A stretch of 64,000 nt of DNA from Paenibacillus xerothermodurans (GTDB lineage Bacteria > Bacillota > Bacilli > Paenibacillales > NBRC-103111), in contig NZ_NHRJ02000005.1 of assembly GCF_002220865.2 (NCBI RefSeq), positions 1-64,000 on the forward strand, in the 5' to 3' direction. The first letter of the stretch is position 1, and each line of letters opens with the position of its first letter. Below, one piece after another: positions 7,810 to 18,076 of this stretch. A model generated the notes under the pieces. It saw nothing but the letters and a program-made list of their open reading frames with translations. It had not been told where the DNA came from and searched no databases. The position numbers and the translations under genes are program-made.

Positions 7810-9258
7810 TTATTGCTTCAACTGCTCAATAATCAGCTTGTTCACCAAGCCAGGGTTGGCCTTACCTTTAGTCTCCTTCATGACTTGTCCGACCAGGAAT
7901 CCGACCGCTTTTTCTTTCCCTGCTTGGAAGTCAGCCACGGATTGCGGGTTGTTGGCGATGACCTGCTCGACGACCGCTTTAATGGCACCCTCATCGCTAA
8001 TCTGCACGAGCCCCTGCTCCTCAACGATTGTTTGAGGTTCCTTGCCGGTTTCGAGCATGGTCTTGAATACAGTTTTCGCAATTTTACTGCTAATGGTGCC
8101 CTTCTCGATCAATCCGATCATTTCACCAAGACCTTTACCGGTAATGCGCACCTGCTCCAATTCCTGGTTGTTGGCATTCAGATAGCCCAGCAGATCCCCC
8201 ATAATCCAGTTGGAGACCGCCTTGGCATCCTTCGTAGAGTGTAAGCTTTCCTCGAAGAAATCTGCGAGTGCAATCGAGGATGTGATGACCTCCGCATCAT
8301 AGCTCGGCAAATTGTACTCACTTACGTAACGCGCCTTACGTGCATCAGGCAGTTCCGGAATACTTGCCTTCACCCGCGCTTTCCATTCATCATCGATATG
8401 CACACGTACAAGATCCGGATCCGGAAAATAACGATAGTCATGCGCCTCTTCCTTGCTTCTCATGGTCAGCGTCTTGCCCTGTGCTTCATCCCAACGGCGT
8501 GTCTCCTGTACAACCTGCTCGCTGCTGTCCAACAGCTCGGCTTGGCGCCACTCCTCATATTCCAAGCCGCGCTGCACTCCACGGAAGGAGTTCATGTTCT
8601 TCAATTCCGTACGCGTCCCGAATTTCTCCTGGCCATACGGGCGAATGCTGACGTTCGCGTCGCAGCGAAGGGAACCTTCCTCCATTTTCACATCCGACAC
8701 GTCGCAGTACTGCATGATGGCTTTGAGCTTCTCGAGATATGCGCGCGCTTCCTCCGGAGAACGGAGATCTGGCTCCGATACAATCTCAATGAGCGGCGTG
8801 CCTACGCGGTTGTAGTCCGCTAGGGACGCGTAGCCGCCGTCCACGTGCGTGAGCTTGCCGGCGTCTTCCTCCAAATGCACGCGAGTGACACCGATCCGTT
8901 TGGTTTCCCCGCCCACCTCAATCTCTATCCAGCCATGCTCACCGATCGGCTTGTCATACTGTGAAATCTGATAAGCTTTTGGTGAATCCGGGTAAAAGTA
9001 ATTCTTACGGTCAAATTTGCTGTCTGTGGCAATTTGGCAATTTAACGCCATAGCGGCTTTCATCGCATATTCCACCGCTTGCTTGTTCAGAACGGGTAGA
9101 ACTCCGGGATATCCCAGGCAAACCGGACAGGTGTGGGTGTTGGGCGGCGCGCCAAAAGAGGTGGAGCAGCCGCAAAAGATTTTTGATTCGGTGTGAAGCT
9201 CTACGTGAACCTCAAGTCCGATCACTGTTTCGTATTTTTTGGTTTGCGTAACCGACAT
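7810..9258 (-). CDS. gatB: Asp-tRNA(Asn)/Glu-tRNA(Gln) amidotransferase subunit B
   Basis: GatB is the kinase/tRNA-binding subunit of the GatCAB amidotransferase, which converts misacylated Glu-tRNA(Gln) (and Asp-tRNA(Asn)) to the correct amidated form. The 482-residue length is normal. The N-terminal GatB/E domain has [20 protein letters not shown] and [15 protein letters not shown], supplying zinc-binding cysteines, then [13 protein letters not shown] and the C-terminal YqeY-like tail ending [13 protein letters not shown]. It is the last gene of gatC-gatA-gatB, 17 bases after gatA. Confidence 0.97.
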   Translation of the reverse strand: MSVTQTKKYETVIGLEVHVELHTESKIFCGCSTSFGAPPNTHTCPVCLGYPGVLPVLNKQAVEYAMKAAMALNCQIATDSKFDRKNYFYPDSPKAYQISQYDKPIGEHGWIEIEVGGETKRIGVTRVHLEEDAGKLTHVDGGYASLADYNRVGTPLIEIVSEPDLRSPEEARAYLEKLKAIMQYCDVSDVKMEEGSLRCDANVSIRPYGQEKFGTRTELKNMNSFRGVQRGLEYEEWRQAELLDSSEQVVQETRRWDEAQGKTLTMRSKEEAHDYRYFPDPDLVRVHIDDEWKARVKASIPELPDARKARYVSEYNLPSYDAEVITSSIALADFFEESLHSTKDAKAVSNWIMGDLLGYLNANNQELEQVRITGKGLGEMIGLIEKGTISSKIAKTVFKTMLETGKEPQTIVEEQGLVQISDEGAIKAVVEQVIANNPQSVADFQAGKEKAVGFLVGQVMKETKGKANPGLVNKLIIEQLKQ

Positions 9259-9275
9259 CTTGGTTGCTCCTTTCC

Positions 9276-10733
9276 TTAGAGTTGGGGGCGCTGCTTATGG
9301 AAATCCGTGTTCTGTTCAAATGCATGAGCAGCTCGCAATACCGTCGATTCGTCGAAGGCTTTGCCGATAATCTGCAATCCGATCGGCAATCCGTCAGCGA
9401 AGCCGCATGGGATGCTGATTGCGGGCACGCCTGCCAAGTTGACAGGTACTGTCAATATATCGTTCAGGTACATCGTCAGCGGGTCATCGAGTTGAGACCC
9501 CACTTTGAATGCGGTTGTCGGAACTGTTGGGCCGACGATCACGTCGTATTTTTCAAACACATTCTCAAAGTCCTGCTTGATGAGCGTCCGTACCTGCTGT
9601 GCTTTCAAATAATAAGCATCGTAATAACCGGAGCTCAGCGCGTAGGTGCCTAGCATAATGCGGCGCTTGACCTCCGAACCGAAGCCTTCGCTGCGTGATT
9701 TGCGATAAAGATCCAGCAGATTGTCCGGATTCTCTGCACGCACACCGTAACGTACGCCGTCAAAGCGGGCCAAATTCGAAGAAGCCTCCGAGGATGACAC
9801 TACATAGTATGCCGCGACAGCATATTCACTGTGAGGCAGGGATACTTCCTCAACTACCGCGCCAAGACGCTCCATGACCTTCAAAGCCGATAGGACGGCC
9901 TCGCGCACCTGCGGGTCGATGCCTTCACCGAAATACTCTTTTGGCACAGCAATGCGCAGACCCCGTATGTCCCCGGTCAACGCACTGAGATAATCCGGCA
10001 CGTCAACTTCAGCGGACGTCGAATCCTTCGGATCATGCCCCGCGATAGCCTGAAGCAGGTAGGCGCTATCTTCTACATTTTTGGTCATGGGACCGATCTG
10101 ATCCAGAGATGAGGCGAAAGCGACCAAGCCGAAGCGGGATACCAACCCATGGGTTGGCTTCAAGCCGACGATGCCGCAATAGCTCGCCGGCTGCCGGATG
10201 GAGCCGCCGGTGTCGGAGCCAAGCGAAAAATACACTTCCCCCGCGGCCACCGCCGCTGCAGAACCGCCGCTGGAGCCGCCCGGCACATGATCCAGGTTCC
10301 AAGGATTGTAGCAATCGTAGAAGCTGGAGTTTTCGTTCGAGCCGCCCATCGCGAATTCGTCCATGTTCATTTTACCGATTGAAACGACTTGCGCTTCCTT
10401 CAGCCTTTCAACGACGGTTGCGTCGTATACCGGGTTAAAGTTACGCAAAAACTGGCTTGCGCATGTTGTCGTGACTCCCTCGGTGACAATGTTGTCCTTG
10501 TACCCGATCGGCAGTCCGAACAGCAGCCCTCTTGTGTCGCTTTTGACCAACTGCTCGTCCAGTGCCTTGGCGGTCGCACGGGCATTTTCTTCATCCAATG
10601 TCAGGAAAGCTTTTACTTTGCCTTCCACCTGATTGATCCGGTCATAGGATTCATTCACCAGGTCGGAAACGCTGATTTGCTTGTTTGTCAGCCGGTCGTG
10701 AATTTCCTGTAATCTAAGATCAAATAAAGACAC
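9276..10733 (-). CDS. gatA: Asp-tRNA(Asn)/Glu-tRNA(Gln) amidotransferase subunit A
   Basis: GatA is the amidase-signature subunit that releases ammonia from glutamine. The Ser-cisSer-Lys triad region is intact: the signature [14 protein letters not shown], the [13 protein letters not shown] block and an upstream lysine in GYKDNI. At 485 residues it has the usual length. The GTG at 10733 is taken as start because GGGAGG lies 7 bases upstream and the protein then begins [11 protein letters not shown] as in the family. Middle gene of the gatCAB operon. Confidence 0.97.
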   Translation of the reverse strand: MSLFDLRLQEIHDRLTNKQISVSDLVNESYDRINQVEGKVKAFLTLDEENARATAKALDEQLVKSDTRGLLFGLPIGYKDNIVTEGVTTTCASQFLRNFNPVYDATVVERLKEAQVVSIGKMNMDEFAMGGSNENSSFYDCYNPWNLDHVPGGSSGGSAAAVAAGEVYFSLGSDTGGSIRQPASYCGIVGLKPTHGLVSRFGLVAFASSLDQIGPMTKNVEDSAYLLQAIAGHDPKDSTSAEVDVPDYLSALTGDIRGLRIAVPKEYFGEGIDPQVREAVLSALKVMERLGAVVEEVSLPHSEYAVAAYYVVSSSEASSNLARFDGVRYGVRAENPDNLLDLYRKSRSEGFGSEVKRRIMLGTYALSSGYYDAYYLKAQQVRTLIKQDFENVFEKYDVIVGPTVPTTAFKVGSQLDDPLTMYLNDILTVPVNLAGVPAISIPCGFADGLPIGLQIIGKAFDESTVLRAAHAFEQNTDFHKQRPQL

Positions 10734-10759
10734 AACGTGTCCTCCCTTCAAGTTATCGG

Positions 10760-11047
10760 TTATTCTAGTACGGCCGGAACCTTAATGTGTCCGTCCTCTT
10801 CTTCCGGCGCGTTTAGCAACACTTTTTCGATCGGCAAGGAAGGTCTGGTCTTGTCCTCGCGCATTACATTGAACAGCGGCACCGGATGGCTGGTCGGCTC
10901 CACATTGTCCGTGTCCAGTTCGTTCAGTTTTTCAACATATTTTAGGATGGCATTTAACTGCTCGGTGAACTTGCTCTTCTCCTCTTCGTTCAACTCAAGC
11001 CGCGCCAGATTAGCCACATGCTCTACATTTTTGATTGTTATACTCAT
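10760..11047 (-). CDS. gatC: Asp-tRNA(Asn)/Glu-tRNA(Gln) amidotransferase subunit C
   Basis: GatC is the small belt subunit that stabilises the GatA-GatB complex. The 95-residue protein starts [20 protein letters not shown] and ends [20 protein letters not shown]...[10 protein letters not shown], both typical of the family. The ATG at 11047 is preferred over a GTG nine bases upstream that sits too close to the RBS. First gene of the operon, with a strong promoter about 90 bases upstream. Confidence 0.95.
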   Translation of the reverse strand: MSITIKNVEHVANLARLELNEEEKSKFTEQLNAILKYVEKLNELDTDNVEPTSHPVPLFNVMREDKTRPSLPIEKVLLNAPEEEDGHIKVPAVLE

Positions 11048-11132
11048 CGAATGCACCTGCCTCCGTAATTAACATCTATTTCGCTAATAACGAACAATCT
11101 GTTCGACATTACAGCTCAAAATTCATTTCCTT

Positions 11133-11161
11133 ATTATAGACTAGATAGAATTTGAACTCAA
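11133..11161 (-). promoter_or_regulatory. Promoter of gatCAB
   Basis: Minus strand: -35 TTGAGT (11161-11156), 17-base spacer, consensus -10 TATAAT (11138-11133). The leader of about 80 bases contains an inverted repeat CGAAC-N5-GTTCG at 11091-11105. Confidence 0.75.
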
Positions 11162-11185
11162 TTATTTCGTCAGCCAGCGGCAGCA

Positions 11186-11233
11186 CAAAAAAACAGCTAT
11201 CCAGTGGATGAATGATCACCCGCCGGGAGCTGT
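11186..11233 (-). terminator. Terminator of the 11258-11638 gene
   Basis: Minus strand: ACAGCT (11233-11228) pairs with AGCTGT (11198-11193), with further pairing inside the loop, followed by a T7 run. It lies just past the stop codon at 11258. Confidence 0.6.
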
Positions 11234-11257
11234 CGTTCGTTGCAGCTGGGCACGTTG

Positions 11258-11638
11258 TCAAATCCAAGCTTTCAGATTTACCTGCTTGATAAAATCCGCC
11301 TGGGATTGCACTTCCTTGGCCGTTTCTTTGCTTTCCTCTTCAACCTCTTCCCCGTTCATGATTCGACGAAACAATTCCTCATTACGGGTGGCCAAGGCGA
11401 AGTCTATCAAGGCTTCCCTCTCCAGACGGTCGACCTCCTGCTGAACCAGCACCTCTTCCAGCTCAACATCGGTAGACGGCACGAAAAAATGCTTGTTTAT
11501 TTTAGGAATCCGAACCACGTAGTCAAATACGTTATCCGCATTCCGATCATACGCGATAATGTAACCGTACTCGCCCACGGGCAAATTTTGCTCAAAGCTG
11601 TCTGCAACGATATACACCTTTTGTCCCAAACGCAGCAT
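11258..11638 (-). CDS. Conserved hypothetical protein
   Basis: A 126-residue cytoplasmic protein. The N-terminal part is beta-rich (MLRLGQKVYIVADSFEQN, GEYGYIIAYDRNADN, YVVRIPKINKHFFVPSTDVE), suggesting a small SH3/KOW-like barrel. The rest is an acidic helix from about residue 70 (QEVDRLEREALIDFALA) with a Glu-rich tail. No catalytic motif is visible and I do not recognise a named family, although similar proteins are, I believe, common in Paenibacillus. Start chosen for AAGGAGG 8 bases upstream. It is monocistronic with its own terminator. The roughly 290 bases upstream (11639-11927) contain no gene. Confidence 0.7.
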   Translation of the reverse strand: MLRLGQKVYIVADSFEQNLPVGEYGYIIAYDRNADNVFDYVVRIPKINKHFFVPSTDVELEEVLVQQEVDRLEREALIDFALATRNEELFRRIMNGEEVEEESKETAKEVQSQADFIKQVNLKAWI

Positions 11639-11927
11639 ATACCTTTCCTCCTTAACGCTAACGACTAACGAGCACATTCGTGCTTATGCCGACTTGTAGA
11701 GTAAGATGCACATAGCAATCGTGCGCCGGGGGAGACGTCAGCTCTACCAATCCGGCCGCCGGTAATCAGAACGATACCAGACGAAGCTATGAAAAACATC
11801 GGCAATTCATGTTATTTTATAATCTATTAATTCTATCATCTTTTGACAGCTGAATCAATGGAAGAGAACGGTGAACAGCTGCGTTCGGACTAGAGGAGAC
11901 TCACGTGCTAAACACGACCGACAGGGA

Positions 11928-12737
11928 CTATTGGGTTTCGTATGCGTCAGCCATAGTGCTATGAGCACCTCGCTCGGGCAAGAGCAGTGTGTACAACACT
12001 CCGAAATACTCACGTATCAAGTAGTTGACTTCAACGAAAAACGGCGATGAACTGGCAATGCCGACCGTGTGCGGTAATCCTATTTGGCGGGCTAGCAGTT
12101 TGGCTCTAAATAAATGAAAATCACTTGTGACAATCGCTACGCGCGGGTTGACCGCACCTCTTGCGCTCATGAGTTCCTTGGAGAACAGGAGATTTTCCTC
12201 CGTCGAGGTCGATTTGTTTTCCAACAGCAGGCGTTCACGCGGAATACCGTGGCTCACTAAATATTTGTACATAGCCTCCGCCTCGCTCAGATGCTCATCT
12301 GAACCTTGCCCGCCTGATAAAATAACTGGGATCGCCGGATTTCCCCGGATCACTTGAATGCTTGTGTCCAATCTGCGCTGCAACGTATCGGATAATGCGC
12401 TGCCCTTTAAACCGGCGCCTAACACAATCATATAGTCGGCGTCTTCCAATGCTGTCTGATCCGTGCGCGAACTAGCCACTATAATTGATTCTATGACGAG
12501 AAATGAGCAGATAAAACCGAGGAGGCCCGCTAAAAGCGTGATATGAATAATTTTGTATATGCGCTTGTCCGTCTGTGCGCACAGGACGGAAACCGCACGC
12601 ACACACAGGAGAGACATACATAGGCCAATAATAAAAAATACACCGAAGCTGGCGCCAAAGATCAGCAATAACAGCCCGCCGGCACCAGCACATAACGCGG
12701 TATACATAACCAAGGAGCCAGCCCTTTTATCGGACAA
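11928..12737 (-). CDS. YdcF/SanA-like (DUF218) membrane protein
   Basis: A DUF218 family protein, related to E. coli YdcF, SanA and ElyC, which act in envelope or lipid-carrier metabolism; the exact reaction is unknown. Three or four hydrophobic segments in the first ~110 residues are followed by the extracytoplasmic domain with DYMIVLGAGLKGS, TLQRRLDTSI, VILSGGQGSDE, SEAEAMYKYL, ESTSTEENLLFS (read with N-K-S before it) and IVTSDFHLFRAK, which match the family motifs in order. The start is uncertain: the TTG at 12737 has GGAAGGGG upstream and avoids overlap, whereas an ATG at 12707 or at 12863 (overlapping the upstream gene by 100 bases) is possible. Confidence 0.8.
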   Translation of the reverse strand: MSDKRAGSLVMYTALCAGAGGLLLLIFGASFGVFFIIGLCMSLLCVRAVSVLCAQTDKRIYKIIHITLLAGLLGFICSFLVIESIIVASSRTDQTALEDADYMIVLGAGLKGSALSDTLQRRLDTSIQVIRGNPAIPVILSGGQGSDEHLSEAEAMYKYLVSHGIPRERLLLENKSTSTEENLLFSKELMSARGAVNPRVAIVTSDFHLFRAKLLARQIGLPHTVGIASSSPFFVEVNYLIREYFGVLYTLLLPERGAHSTMADAYETQ

Positions 12738-12762
12738 GAAGCCCCACCCCTTCCAGCCATGC

Positions 12763-13056
12763 TCACTCGGCTTCCGCCAAGTGTTCCTTACAAAATGCTT
12801 CCACCGCTGCCACTTCATCGTCTTCCAAATCATATTCCAGGTACTTTTGCGTGTCTCTTTCAAAAATCTCGTACTTCATCAAACCTGCCCGTTCTGGTTC
12901 CACGCGATAGATGGCCCTAATATACAGGCCTTGCTCGGAATATAACTCATCATCCTCAGGCACCGCAATATCAAGCAGAAACTCATAGCGATACCCCGGC
13001 AGAATGCCGAAAGGATCTTTGATCAATTGTGCGGAAAAGCTGGTGATGGTCAGCAT
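12763..13056 (-). CDS. DUF6509-like small protein
   Basis: A 97-residue acidic protein starting MLTITSFSAQLIKDPFGILP. Strongly patterned beta strands (YRYEFLLDIAV, LYIRAIYRV) are followed by an acidic helical tail (DDEVAAVEAFCKEHLAEAE). It resembles a conserved Bacillales family I know as DUF6509, of unknown function. GGAAGG lies upstream of the ATG. It is followed 25 bases later by the DUF218 gene, so the two probably share a transcript. Confidence 0.65.
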   Translation of the reverse strand: MLTITSFSAQLIKDPFGILPGYRYEFLLDIAVPEDDELYSEQGLYIRAIYRVEPERAGLMKYEIFERDTQKYLEYDLEDDEVAAVEAFCKEHLAEAE

Positions 13057-13160
13057 AAGATCAATCCTTCCTGTCCCTTTTGGTTTTTATTATACAACAG
13101 CGGCGGGTAAAGTCATGCAGCTTGAGCTGGCGTGAGTCGGGAATTCGGCTGAGCAGGCAA

Positions 13161-13221
13161 TGTGGCGGCGCTGTGTGGCGGCGGGTGTGGCCGCATGTGT
13201 GGTGGCATGCTATGGCCGCAA
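13161..13221. repeat. ~12-bp tandem repeats, five imperfect copies
   Basis: Plus strand: TGTGGCGGCGC, TGTGTGGCGGCGGG, TGTGGCCGCATG, TGTGGTGGCATGC and TATGGCCGCAAG in direct succession. The array lies between two divergent small genes, 105 bases upstream of the DUF6509 start and 215 bases before the next plus-strand gene. Apart from it, bases 13057-13436 contain only a weak promoter-like TTGCAA...TACATA near 13300. Confidence 0.6.
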
Positions 13222-13436
13222 GTCATCCCAATCTGCAGCGGAGGACAATCAACCGGAACAAGCTGATTGCGTTCGGCGTATATACAAAAAATTATTTGCA
13301 AACCATAAATAGGTTTAAATACATAGTGTAGGTACCGTATACCCGCATCGGTCCCTCAACTGCAGCAGCGCCGATTCGCAATCACATTGTCAGAGGAGAG
13401 TACAAGCAATTCTGAATCTTAGAAGGAGGAATTCAC

Positions 13437-13784
13437 ATGGCGGCAAAGAAGGGTGAACTCAAGACAGATTGGGTAAAGACGGATGAGACAAGACTCGAAG
13501 AACAGACTATTTTTGAAGGATATCAAGGTCTAAGTCCTACAGACGCTATCACAACAACGTTGGACGCGGTGTACGGGGATACGAGATACGAAGATGCAGA
13601 AAGGGGAGGTAACCGGCAGGCTGACGCGGCCAAGGCGCGGACAAATCCGGCGGAGGGACAGGCACAAGCCGGTGTGGACGAGTTGGCGATGGAAGATACC
13701 CCTGTAGATTCCGCTGCGCCGCCGACAGTGATCATTCACGGCACGGATGTATTGAACGGATACAATGGAGGGGATAAGTCGTAA
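13437..13784 (+). CDS. Hypothetical hydrophilic protein
   Basis: A 115-residue soluble protein without membrane segment or cysteine, starting MAAKKGELKTDWVKTDETRL. It is rich in Asp, Glu, Thr and Ala (QADAAKARTNPAEGQAQAG) and probably largely disordered. I do not recognise a family. AGAAGGAGGAATTCAC precedes the ATG at ideal spacing, which argues for real translation. It converges on pgi and shares the intervening hairpin. The composition would suit a small spore or stress protein, but nothing in the sequence proves that. Confidence 0.6.
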   Translation: MAAKKGELKTDWVKTDETRLEEQTIFEGYQGLSPTDAITTTLDAVYGDTRYEDAERGGNRQADAAKARTNPAEGQAQAGVDELAMEDTPVDSAAPPTVIIHGTDVLNGYNGGDKS

Positions 13785-13790
13785 GGCATG

Positions 13791-13823
13791 AAAAAATGGC
13801 CGTGGCGTAGCAGCCGCGGCCAT
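13791..13823 (-). terminator. Terminator of the zwf-tal-pgi operon
   Basis: ATGGCCGTGGC / GCCGCGGCCAT form a GC-rich stem. On the minus strand it is followed by T6, so it terminates pgi; it may also serve the convergent gene at 13437. Confidence 0.75.
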
Positions 13824-13856
13824 ATTGTTTGTGATCGTGCACTTTTCTATCGCGTA

Positions 13857-15194
13857 CTACTTGGACAGCCGTTTCATCAGAGCGGCCTTCTCCTCTTCAA
13901 ATCCGGGTTTGCCCAACAGTGCGAACATGTTGCGTTTGTAAGCTTCCACACCTGGCTGATCGAACGGGTTGACGCCAAGCAGTAGTCCGCTGACCGCACA
14001 CGCCTTTTCGAAGAAGTATACCATCTCGCCAAAGTTGAATTCATTCAACTCGTCCAGCTGCACGACCATATTAGGCACGCCACCGTCAACATGAGCCAGA
14101 AGCGTTCCTTGGAATGCTTTTTTATTTACTTCATCCATCGTCATGCCCGCCAGGAAGTTCAAGCCGTCCAGATTGGCTGTATCTTCTTTTATAGTTAGCT
14201 CCGCCCGCGGCTTTTTGACCTGCAGTACAGTTTCGATCAAATCCCGGCGGCCTTCCTGCACATATTGTCCCATTGAGTGCAAATCCGTTGTAAAGTCCAC
14301 GGACGCAGGGAACAACCCCTTCTGGTCTTTCCCTTCGCTTTCGCCGAACAGCTGCTTCCACCATTCAGATACGTAGTGCAGGGACGGCTCGTAGTTAACC
14401 AGCAGTTCGATTGTTTTCCCTTTACGATAGAGCGCGTTACGTACGGCTGCGTACTGGTAGCTTTCGTTCACAGTCACGTCAGGGTTGGCATATTTAAGCA
14501 TAGCCGCTGCTGCACCTTCAACCATTCGGTCAATATCAAGACCCGCCACCGCGATCGGCAGCAAGCCCACCGCCGTCAGAACGGAATAACGGCCGCCGAC
14601 ATCGTCAGGTATGACAAACGTCTCGTAGCCCTCTTCATCCGCGAGCTGTTTGAGTGCTCCCCGAGCTTGATCTGTAGTTGCAAAAATGCGCTGTTTTGCC
14701 CCGTCCTTACCATATTTCTTCTCCATATACTCACGGAAAATACGGAATGCTATCGCAGGCTCCGTGGTTGTACCCGATTTCGAAATCACGTTCACGGATA
14801 TGTCCTTGCCTTCGAGCAGCTCAAATAAATGAGTTAAGTAAGTGGAGCTCAAGTTATGACCGGCGAAGTAGACCTGTGTTAAGCCGCTGCGCTGATTATG
14901 AAACGTGTGCGATAATGCTTCAATCGCAGCCCGTGCGCCAAGGTAAGAGCCTCCGATGCCAATCACTACCAACGCTTGAGAATGATGGCGTATCCGCTCA
15001 GCTGCCTGTTTGATACGGGCGAACTCTTGTTTGTCGTAATTGGCAGGCAGATCGATCCAACCCAGAAAATCGGAACCCGGACTTCGCCTTTCGTGAAGTA
15101 AGTTATGTGCCGTTTTGACGTACTCACCCAAATAGTCAACCTCTTTTTTGTCCATAAACGGCAGAACTTTGGAATAATCAAAAGCAATGGCCAT
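13857..15194 (-). CDS. pgi: Glucose-6-phosphate isomerase
   Basis: Pgi interconverts glucose 6-phosphate and fructose 6-phosphate in the cytoplasm. The 445-residue protein begins [14 protein letters not shown] and shows the SIS-domain motifs [18 protein letters not shown] and [16 protein letters not shown], then [18 protein letters not shown]. It also carries [16 protein letters not shown] and the C-terminal [17 protein letters not shown]. Size and start match the Bacillus family. Last gene of an operon with zwf and tal, linking glycolysis to the oxidative pentose phosphate route. Confidence 0.97.
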   Translation of the reverse strand: MAIAFDYSKVLPFMDKKEVDYLGEYVKTAHNLLHERRSPGSDFLGWIDLPANYDKQEFARIKQAAERIRHHSQALVVIGIGGSYLGARAAIEALSHTFHNQRSGLTQVYFAGHNLSSTYLTHLFELLEGKDISVNVISKSGTTTEPAIAFRIFREYMEKKYGKDGAKQRIFATTDQARGALKQLADEEGYETFVIPDDVGGRYSVLTAVGLLPIAVAGLDIDRMVEGAAAAMLKYANPDVTVNESYQYAAVRNALYRKGKTIELLVNYEPSLHYVSEWWKQLFGESEGKDQKGLFPASVDFTTDLHSMGQYVQEGRRDLIETVLQVKKPRAELTIKEDTANLDGLNFLAGMTMDEVNKKAFQGTLLAHVDGGVPNMVVQLDELNEFNFGEMVYFFEKACAVSGLLLGVNPFDQPGVEAYKRNMFALLGKPGFEEEKAALMKRLSK

Positions 15195-15224
15195 GCGCTC
15201 GTCCTCCTTACCTTTTGATGTTTG

Positions 15225-15872
15225 TCACGCCTTCGGAACCTTCTCCCAATCCTTCAGAAACCGGTCGATACCAGCGTCCGTTAGCGGGTGCTTCCACAAT
15301 GTAGGCAGAAGAGAGCCCGGAATTGTGGCAATATGCGCCCCTGCTATGGCGGCTTGTTCGACATGGCCGATGCTGCGGATGCTCGCGGCGATGATCTCGG
15401 TGTCGAGCCGATAATTGTCGAGAATGATTTTCAAATCCCGGATGAGCTTCATGCCTTCAACGGCGATATCATCCAGCCGGCCGATGAACGGACTGATGTA
15501 CGTCGCGCCAGCCTTCGCCGCCATTAAGCCTTGTGCCGCAGAAAAGACCAGCGTTACGTTGGTCTTAATCCCCTCTTGGCTGAGGCGATAGGTCGCCTCC
15601 AGGCCATTTTCAGTCAGCGGCAGCTTGATTACCACATTCGGCGCCCAAGCGGCTAACTCGCGGGCTTCTTGCAGCATTTCTTCAACGGACAGTCCGATCA
15701 CCTCGGCGCTGACAGGGCCGCTGACAATCGACGCGATCTCCTGAATCACATCCTTGAAGGGTCTCCCCTCCTTTGCAATAATGGATGGATTCGTCGTCAC
15801 GCCATCAACCAGGCCAAGACGGTTGATTCTTCTGATTTCTTCAATGTTCCCCGTATCAAGAAAAAACTTCAT
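15225..15872 (-). CDS. tal: Transaldolase (short TalC/fructose-6-phosphate aldolase type)
   Basis: Short transaldolase of the non-oxidative pentose phosphate pathway. The 215-residue barrel starts [16 protein letters not shown] and shows [15 protein letters not shown], the Schiff-base lysine in [32 protein letters not shown] and the C-terminal [15 protein letters not shown]. Although fructose-6-phosphate aldolases are closely related, the Bacillus-like sequence and the zwf/pgi neighbours favour transaldolase. The start at 15872 has GGAGGG upstream and overlaps the zwf end by 17 bases, suggesting translational coupling. Confidence 0.93.
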   Translation of the reverse strand: MKFFLDTGNIEEIRRINRLGLVDGVTTNPSIIAKEGRPFKDVIQEIASIVSGPVSAEVIGLSVEEMLQEARELAAWAPNVVIKLPLTENGLEATYRLSQEGIKTNVTLVFSAAQGLMAAKAGATYISPFIGRLDDIAVEGMKLIRDLKIILDNYRLDTEIIAASIRSIGHVEQAAIAGAHIATIPGSLLPTLWKHPLTDAGIDRFLKDWEKVPKA

Positions 15873-17376
15873 GTGTCGTCCCTCCAGTCGTATCTGCTGT
15901 GGTGCTGTCGTGTGCCGGCACCTTGTCCAACCACCATTGATGTCCTTGTTGCTCGAGCAGCCGGTATGACGCTTCAGGTCCGGCGGAGCCAGCCCGATAC
16001 CGGCGTAGAGGCACCTCGTTCGCCTCAAAGGCCTCAAGAATTGGCTGTACCCACTTCCAGGCCAGTTCCACCTCATCCCAATGCGCGAAGAATGTCGGTT
16101 CTCCCTCAAGTGCATCGTGAATCAGGTTTTCATAAGCCTCAGGCACATCCGTAGGTCTGCCAAGGGAAGTTGTGATGAACGGTTCGATTTTGCCATCACG
16201 CGGATCTTTACTGTTCAACTGCAAGTACATGCCTTCATCAGGGCCTATCTCTATCACCAGAAGATTCGGAGGATAATTGTGCACGGCGTCTCCGTGCTGC
16301 AGCGGCTGCTTGAATTCAACAACAATGCGTGTCGATTTTTCGTTCAAGCTTTTACCCGTCCGTATATAAAAAGGGACCCCCGTCCAGAAATAATCATCAA
16401 TCCACAAACGTGCGGCAATGAACGTATCGGTGTTCGAATGTGGATCTATGCCAGGTTCCTCGGTATACTTCACGACATTCCTGCCGGCTATTTCACCCGC
16501 ATCGTATTGACCTCTCACCACGTTCGCGGCAACATCACCTCTGTTTAGTGGTCGCAGGGCCTCCAGTACCCGTTTCTTCTTTGCCCGCACTTCTTCAGGG
16601 TTGGATGGCCGTGGAAGGTGCATAGCAAGCATCATTAAAAGCTGCAGCATATGATTCTGAAACATGTCACGGATGGCACCCGCCTGGTCATAGTAGCCGG
16701 CACGCTGCTCCACGCCCACAGTTTCACTTGCCGTGATTTGTACATTGGAGATGTACCGGTTGCTCCAGAGCGCATGAATCATAGGGTTCGCGTATTCGAG
16801 TACCTCCAGGTTCTGAACCATATGTTTTCCCAGATAGTGATCGATCCGGTATACTTCATGCTCTTCAAACGTTTGGCTCAATTTCTCGTTCAACTCACGT
16901 GCTGACTGCCAATCATGACCGAAGGGCTTCTCGATGATCAGCCGTTTCCAGCCCTGTCCCGTGCCCAGTCCGCTTTGCTTGATGTTGGTCGCGATAGTGC
17001 CGAAAAATTCCGGAGCCACCGAGAGGTAGAAGATGCGATTTTCCGGGATGCCCAGCTCCGCCTCCCGCTCGCGGGCCATCGTTAGCAGCTTTCCATAATC
17101 CGTCGGCTGGGAGACGTTCAACGAACAGTAGCGGAAGGCGCTAAGAAAGGCCTGCAGAGTCGAAGGATCATGCGGTTTGCGTCTAGAGAAGCTGTTAAGG
17201 GACTGTTCTACGTTTGACTGAAATTCGCGATCCGATAACTGGCGCCTGCCAAGGCCGATGACAGAAAACGGCAGGGCTAGTTTTCCATCTATAAACAGGT
17301 TGTACAATGCCGGGTATATTTTGCGTTTCGCCAAATCTCCGGTGGCACCAAACAACACAAAAGTGCTTGACTCCAT
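15856..17376 (-). CDS. zwf: Glucose-6-phosphate 1-dehydrogenase
   Basis: Zwf oxidises glucose 6-phosphate to 6-phosphogluconolactone with reduction of NADP+. The 506-residue protein starts [20 protein letters not shown], the Rossmann GxxGDLA motif. It contains the substrate-binding and catalytic [21 protein letters not shown], with the His-Asp pair, the [12 protein letters not shown] lysine segment and FYIRTGKSL. The start is placed at the second in-frame ATG because AGGGAGGG lies 7 bases before it. First gene of the zwf-tal-pgi operon, overlapping tal by 17 bases. The C-terminal ~20 residues past LDKVPAHD are low-complexity (Thr/Gly rich). Confidence 0.97.
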   Translation of the reverse strand: MESSTFVLFGATGDLAKRKIYPALYNLFIDGKLALPFSVIGLGRRQLSDREFQSNVEQSLNSFSRRKPHDPSTLQAFLSAFRYCSLNVSQPTDYGKLLTMAREREAELGIPENRIFYLSVAPEFFGTIATNIKQSGLGTGQGWKRLIIEKPFGHDWQSARELNEKLSQTFEEHEVYRIDHYLGKHMVQNLEVLEYANPMIHALWSNRYISNVQITASETVGVEQRAGYYDQAGAIRDMFQNHMLQLLMMLAMHLPRPSNPEEVRAKKKRVLEALRPLNRGDVAANVVRGQYDAGEIAGRNVVKYTEEPGIDPHSNTDTFIAARLWIDDYFWTGVPFYIRTGKSLNEKSTRIVVEFKQPLQHGDAVHNYPPNLLVIEIGPDEGMYLQLNSKDPRDGKIEPFITTSLGRPTDVPEAYENLIHDALEGEPTFFAHWDEVELAWKWVQPILEAFEANEVPLRRYRAGSAGPEASYRLLEQQGHQWWLDKVPAHDSTTADTTGGTTHEVFS

Positions 17377-17409
17377 TATGGTGCCCTCCCTTCTATCCAT
17401 GGTGTCTAT

Positions 17410-17436
17410 AAAAATTCCGCCCTGCTAGGGGCGGAA
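17410..17436 (-). terminator. Terminator of the peroxiredoxin operon
   Basis: Minus strand TTCCGCCCC...GGGCGGAA stem with a short loop, followed by T5. It lies 37 bases past the peroxiredoxin stop and just upstream of the zwf start. Confidence 0.75.
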
Positions 17437-17472
17437 CCAATGTGTTTGATTTTCAACTTTATAAAAAGTGCA

Positions 17473-18057
17473 TTAACCGAGTGTCTTTTGCCCAGGTCTC
17501 CAGTTCGCGGGACATAGTCCGCCGGCCTGCAGCGCCTGTAATATCCGCAATGTTTCGTCTACACTGCGGCCAACATTCATATCAGTTACCACCTGATAGC
17601 GGAGGATTCCTTCAGGGTCAATGATAAACAGTCCTCGGTGAGCCGCACCTGTCTCGTCGTCTAAGATACCATACGCGTGAGCTGTTTCTTTACTGAAATC
17701 CGAAACCATAGGATAATTGACGGCGCCAATACCGCCTTGATCGCGCGATGTTTGCGTCCAGGCTTTATGTGTGAACACACTGTCCACGGACGCGCCCACG
17801 ATTTCGCAGTCTAGATCCTGGAATTCCTTGTAAGCATCGCTAAAAGCGATGATCTCAGTCGGACAAACGAACGTGAAGTCGAAAGGCCAGAAGAAGAATA
17901 CTAGCCATTTGCCGCGGTAATCCTCAAGAGAAACGTATTCCTCCAGGGTTTCCATGTTTTTTGTAGACTTCAGTTTAAACGACGGAGCGGGCAGTCCTAC
18001 TTTTGCAAAAGGGTAACGGGTTGCCAATGCTGGATTTGTAAATTGTGTCATCGTCAA
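17473..18057 (-). CDS. 2-Cys peroxiredoxin (AhpC/TSA family)
   Basis: Thiol peroxidase that reduces H2O2 and organic peroxides. The 194-residue thioredoxin fold has the peroxidatic cysteine in FDFTFVCPTEIIAFSDA and the resolving cysteine in GGLCPANWRPG, so it is a typical 2-Cys enzyme. Cofactor-free catalytic Thr and Arg contexts (FVCPTE; ILRYQVV) are intact. It follows a glutaredoxin-like gene and trxB in one operon, so TrxB plus the glutaredoxin-like protein may be its reducing chain. A Per-box-like palindrome upstream of trxB suggests peroxide induction through PerR. Confidence 0.93.
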   Translation of the reverse strand: MTMTQFTNPALATRYPFAKVGLPAPSFKLKSTKNMETLEEYVSLEDYRGKWLVFFFWPFDFTFVCPTEIIAFSDAYKEFQDLDCEIVGASVDSVFTHKAWTQTSRDQGGIGAVNYPMVSDFSKETAHAYGILDDETGAAHRGLFIIDPEGILRYQVVTDMNVGRSVDETLRILQALQAGGLCPANWRPGQKTLG

Positions 18058-18076
18058 TGTCTCCTTCTTTTATATC

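Noticed and set aside
11091-11105. LexA/SOS box CGAAC-N5-GTTCG upstream of gatC
   Set aside because: The Bacillus SOS box requires a four-base spacer between GAAC and GTTC; here it is five, and GatCAB is not an SOS operon.
13080-13331. 83-codon plus-strand frame between divergent small genes
   Set aside because: No RBS, no domain; it covers a 12-bp repeat array and promoter region.
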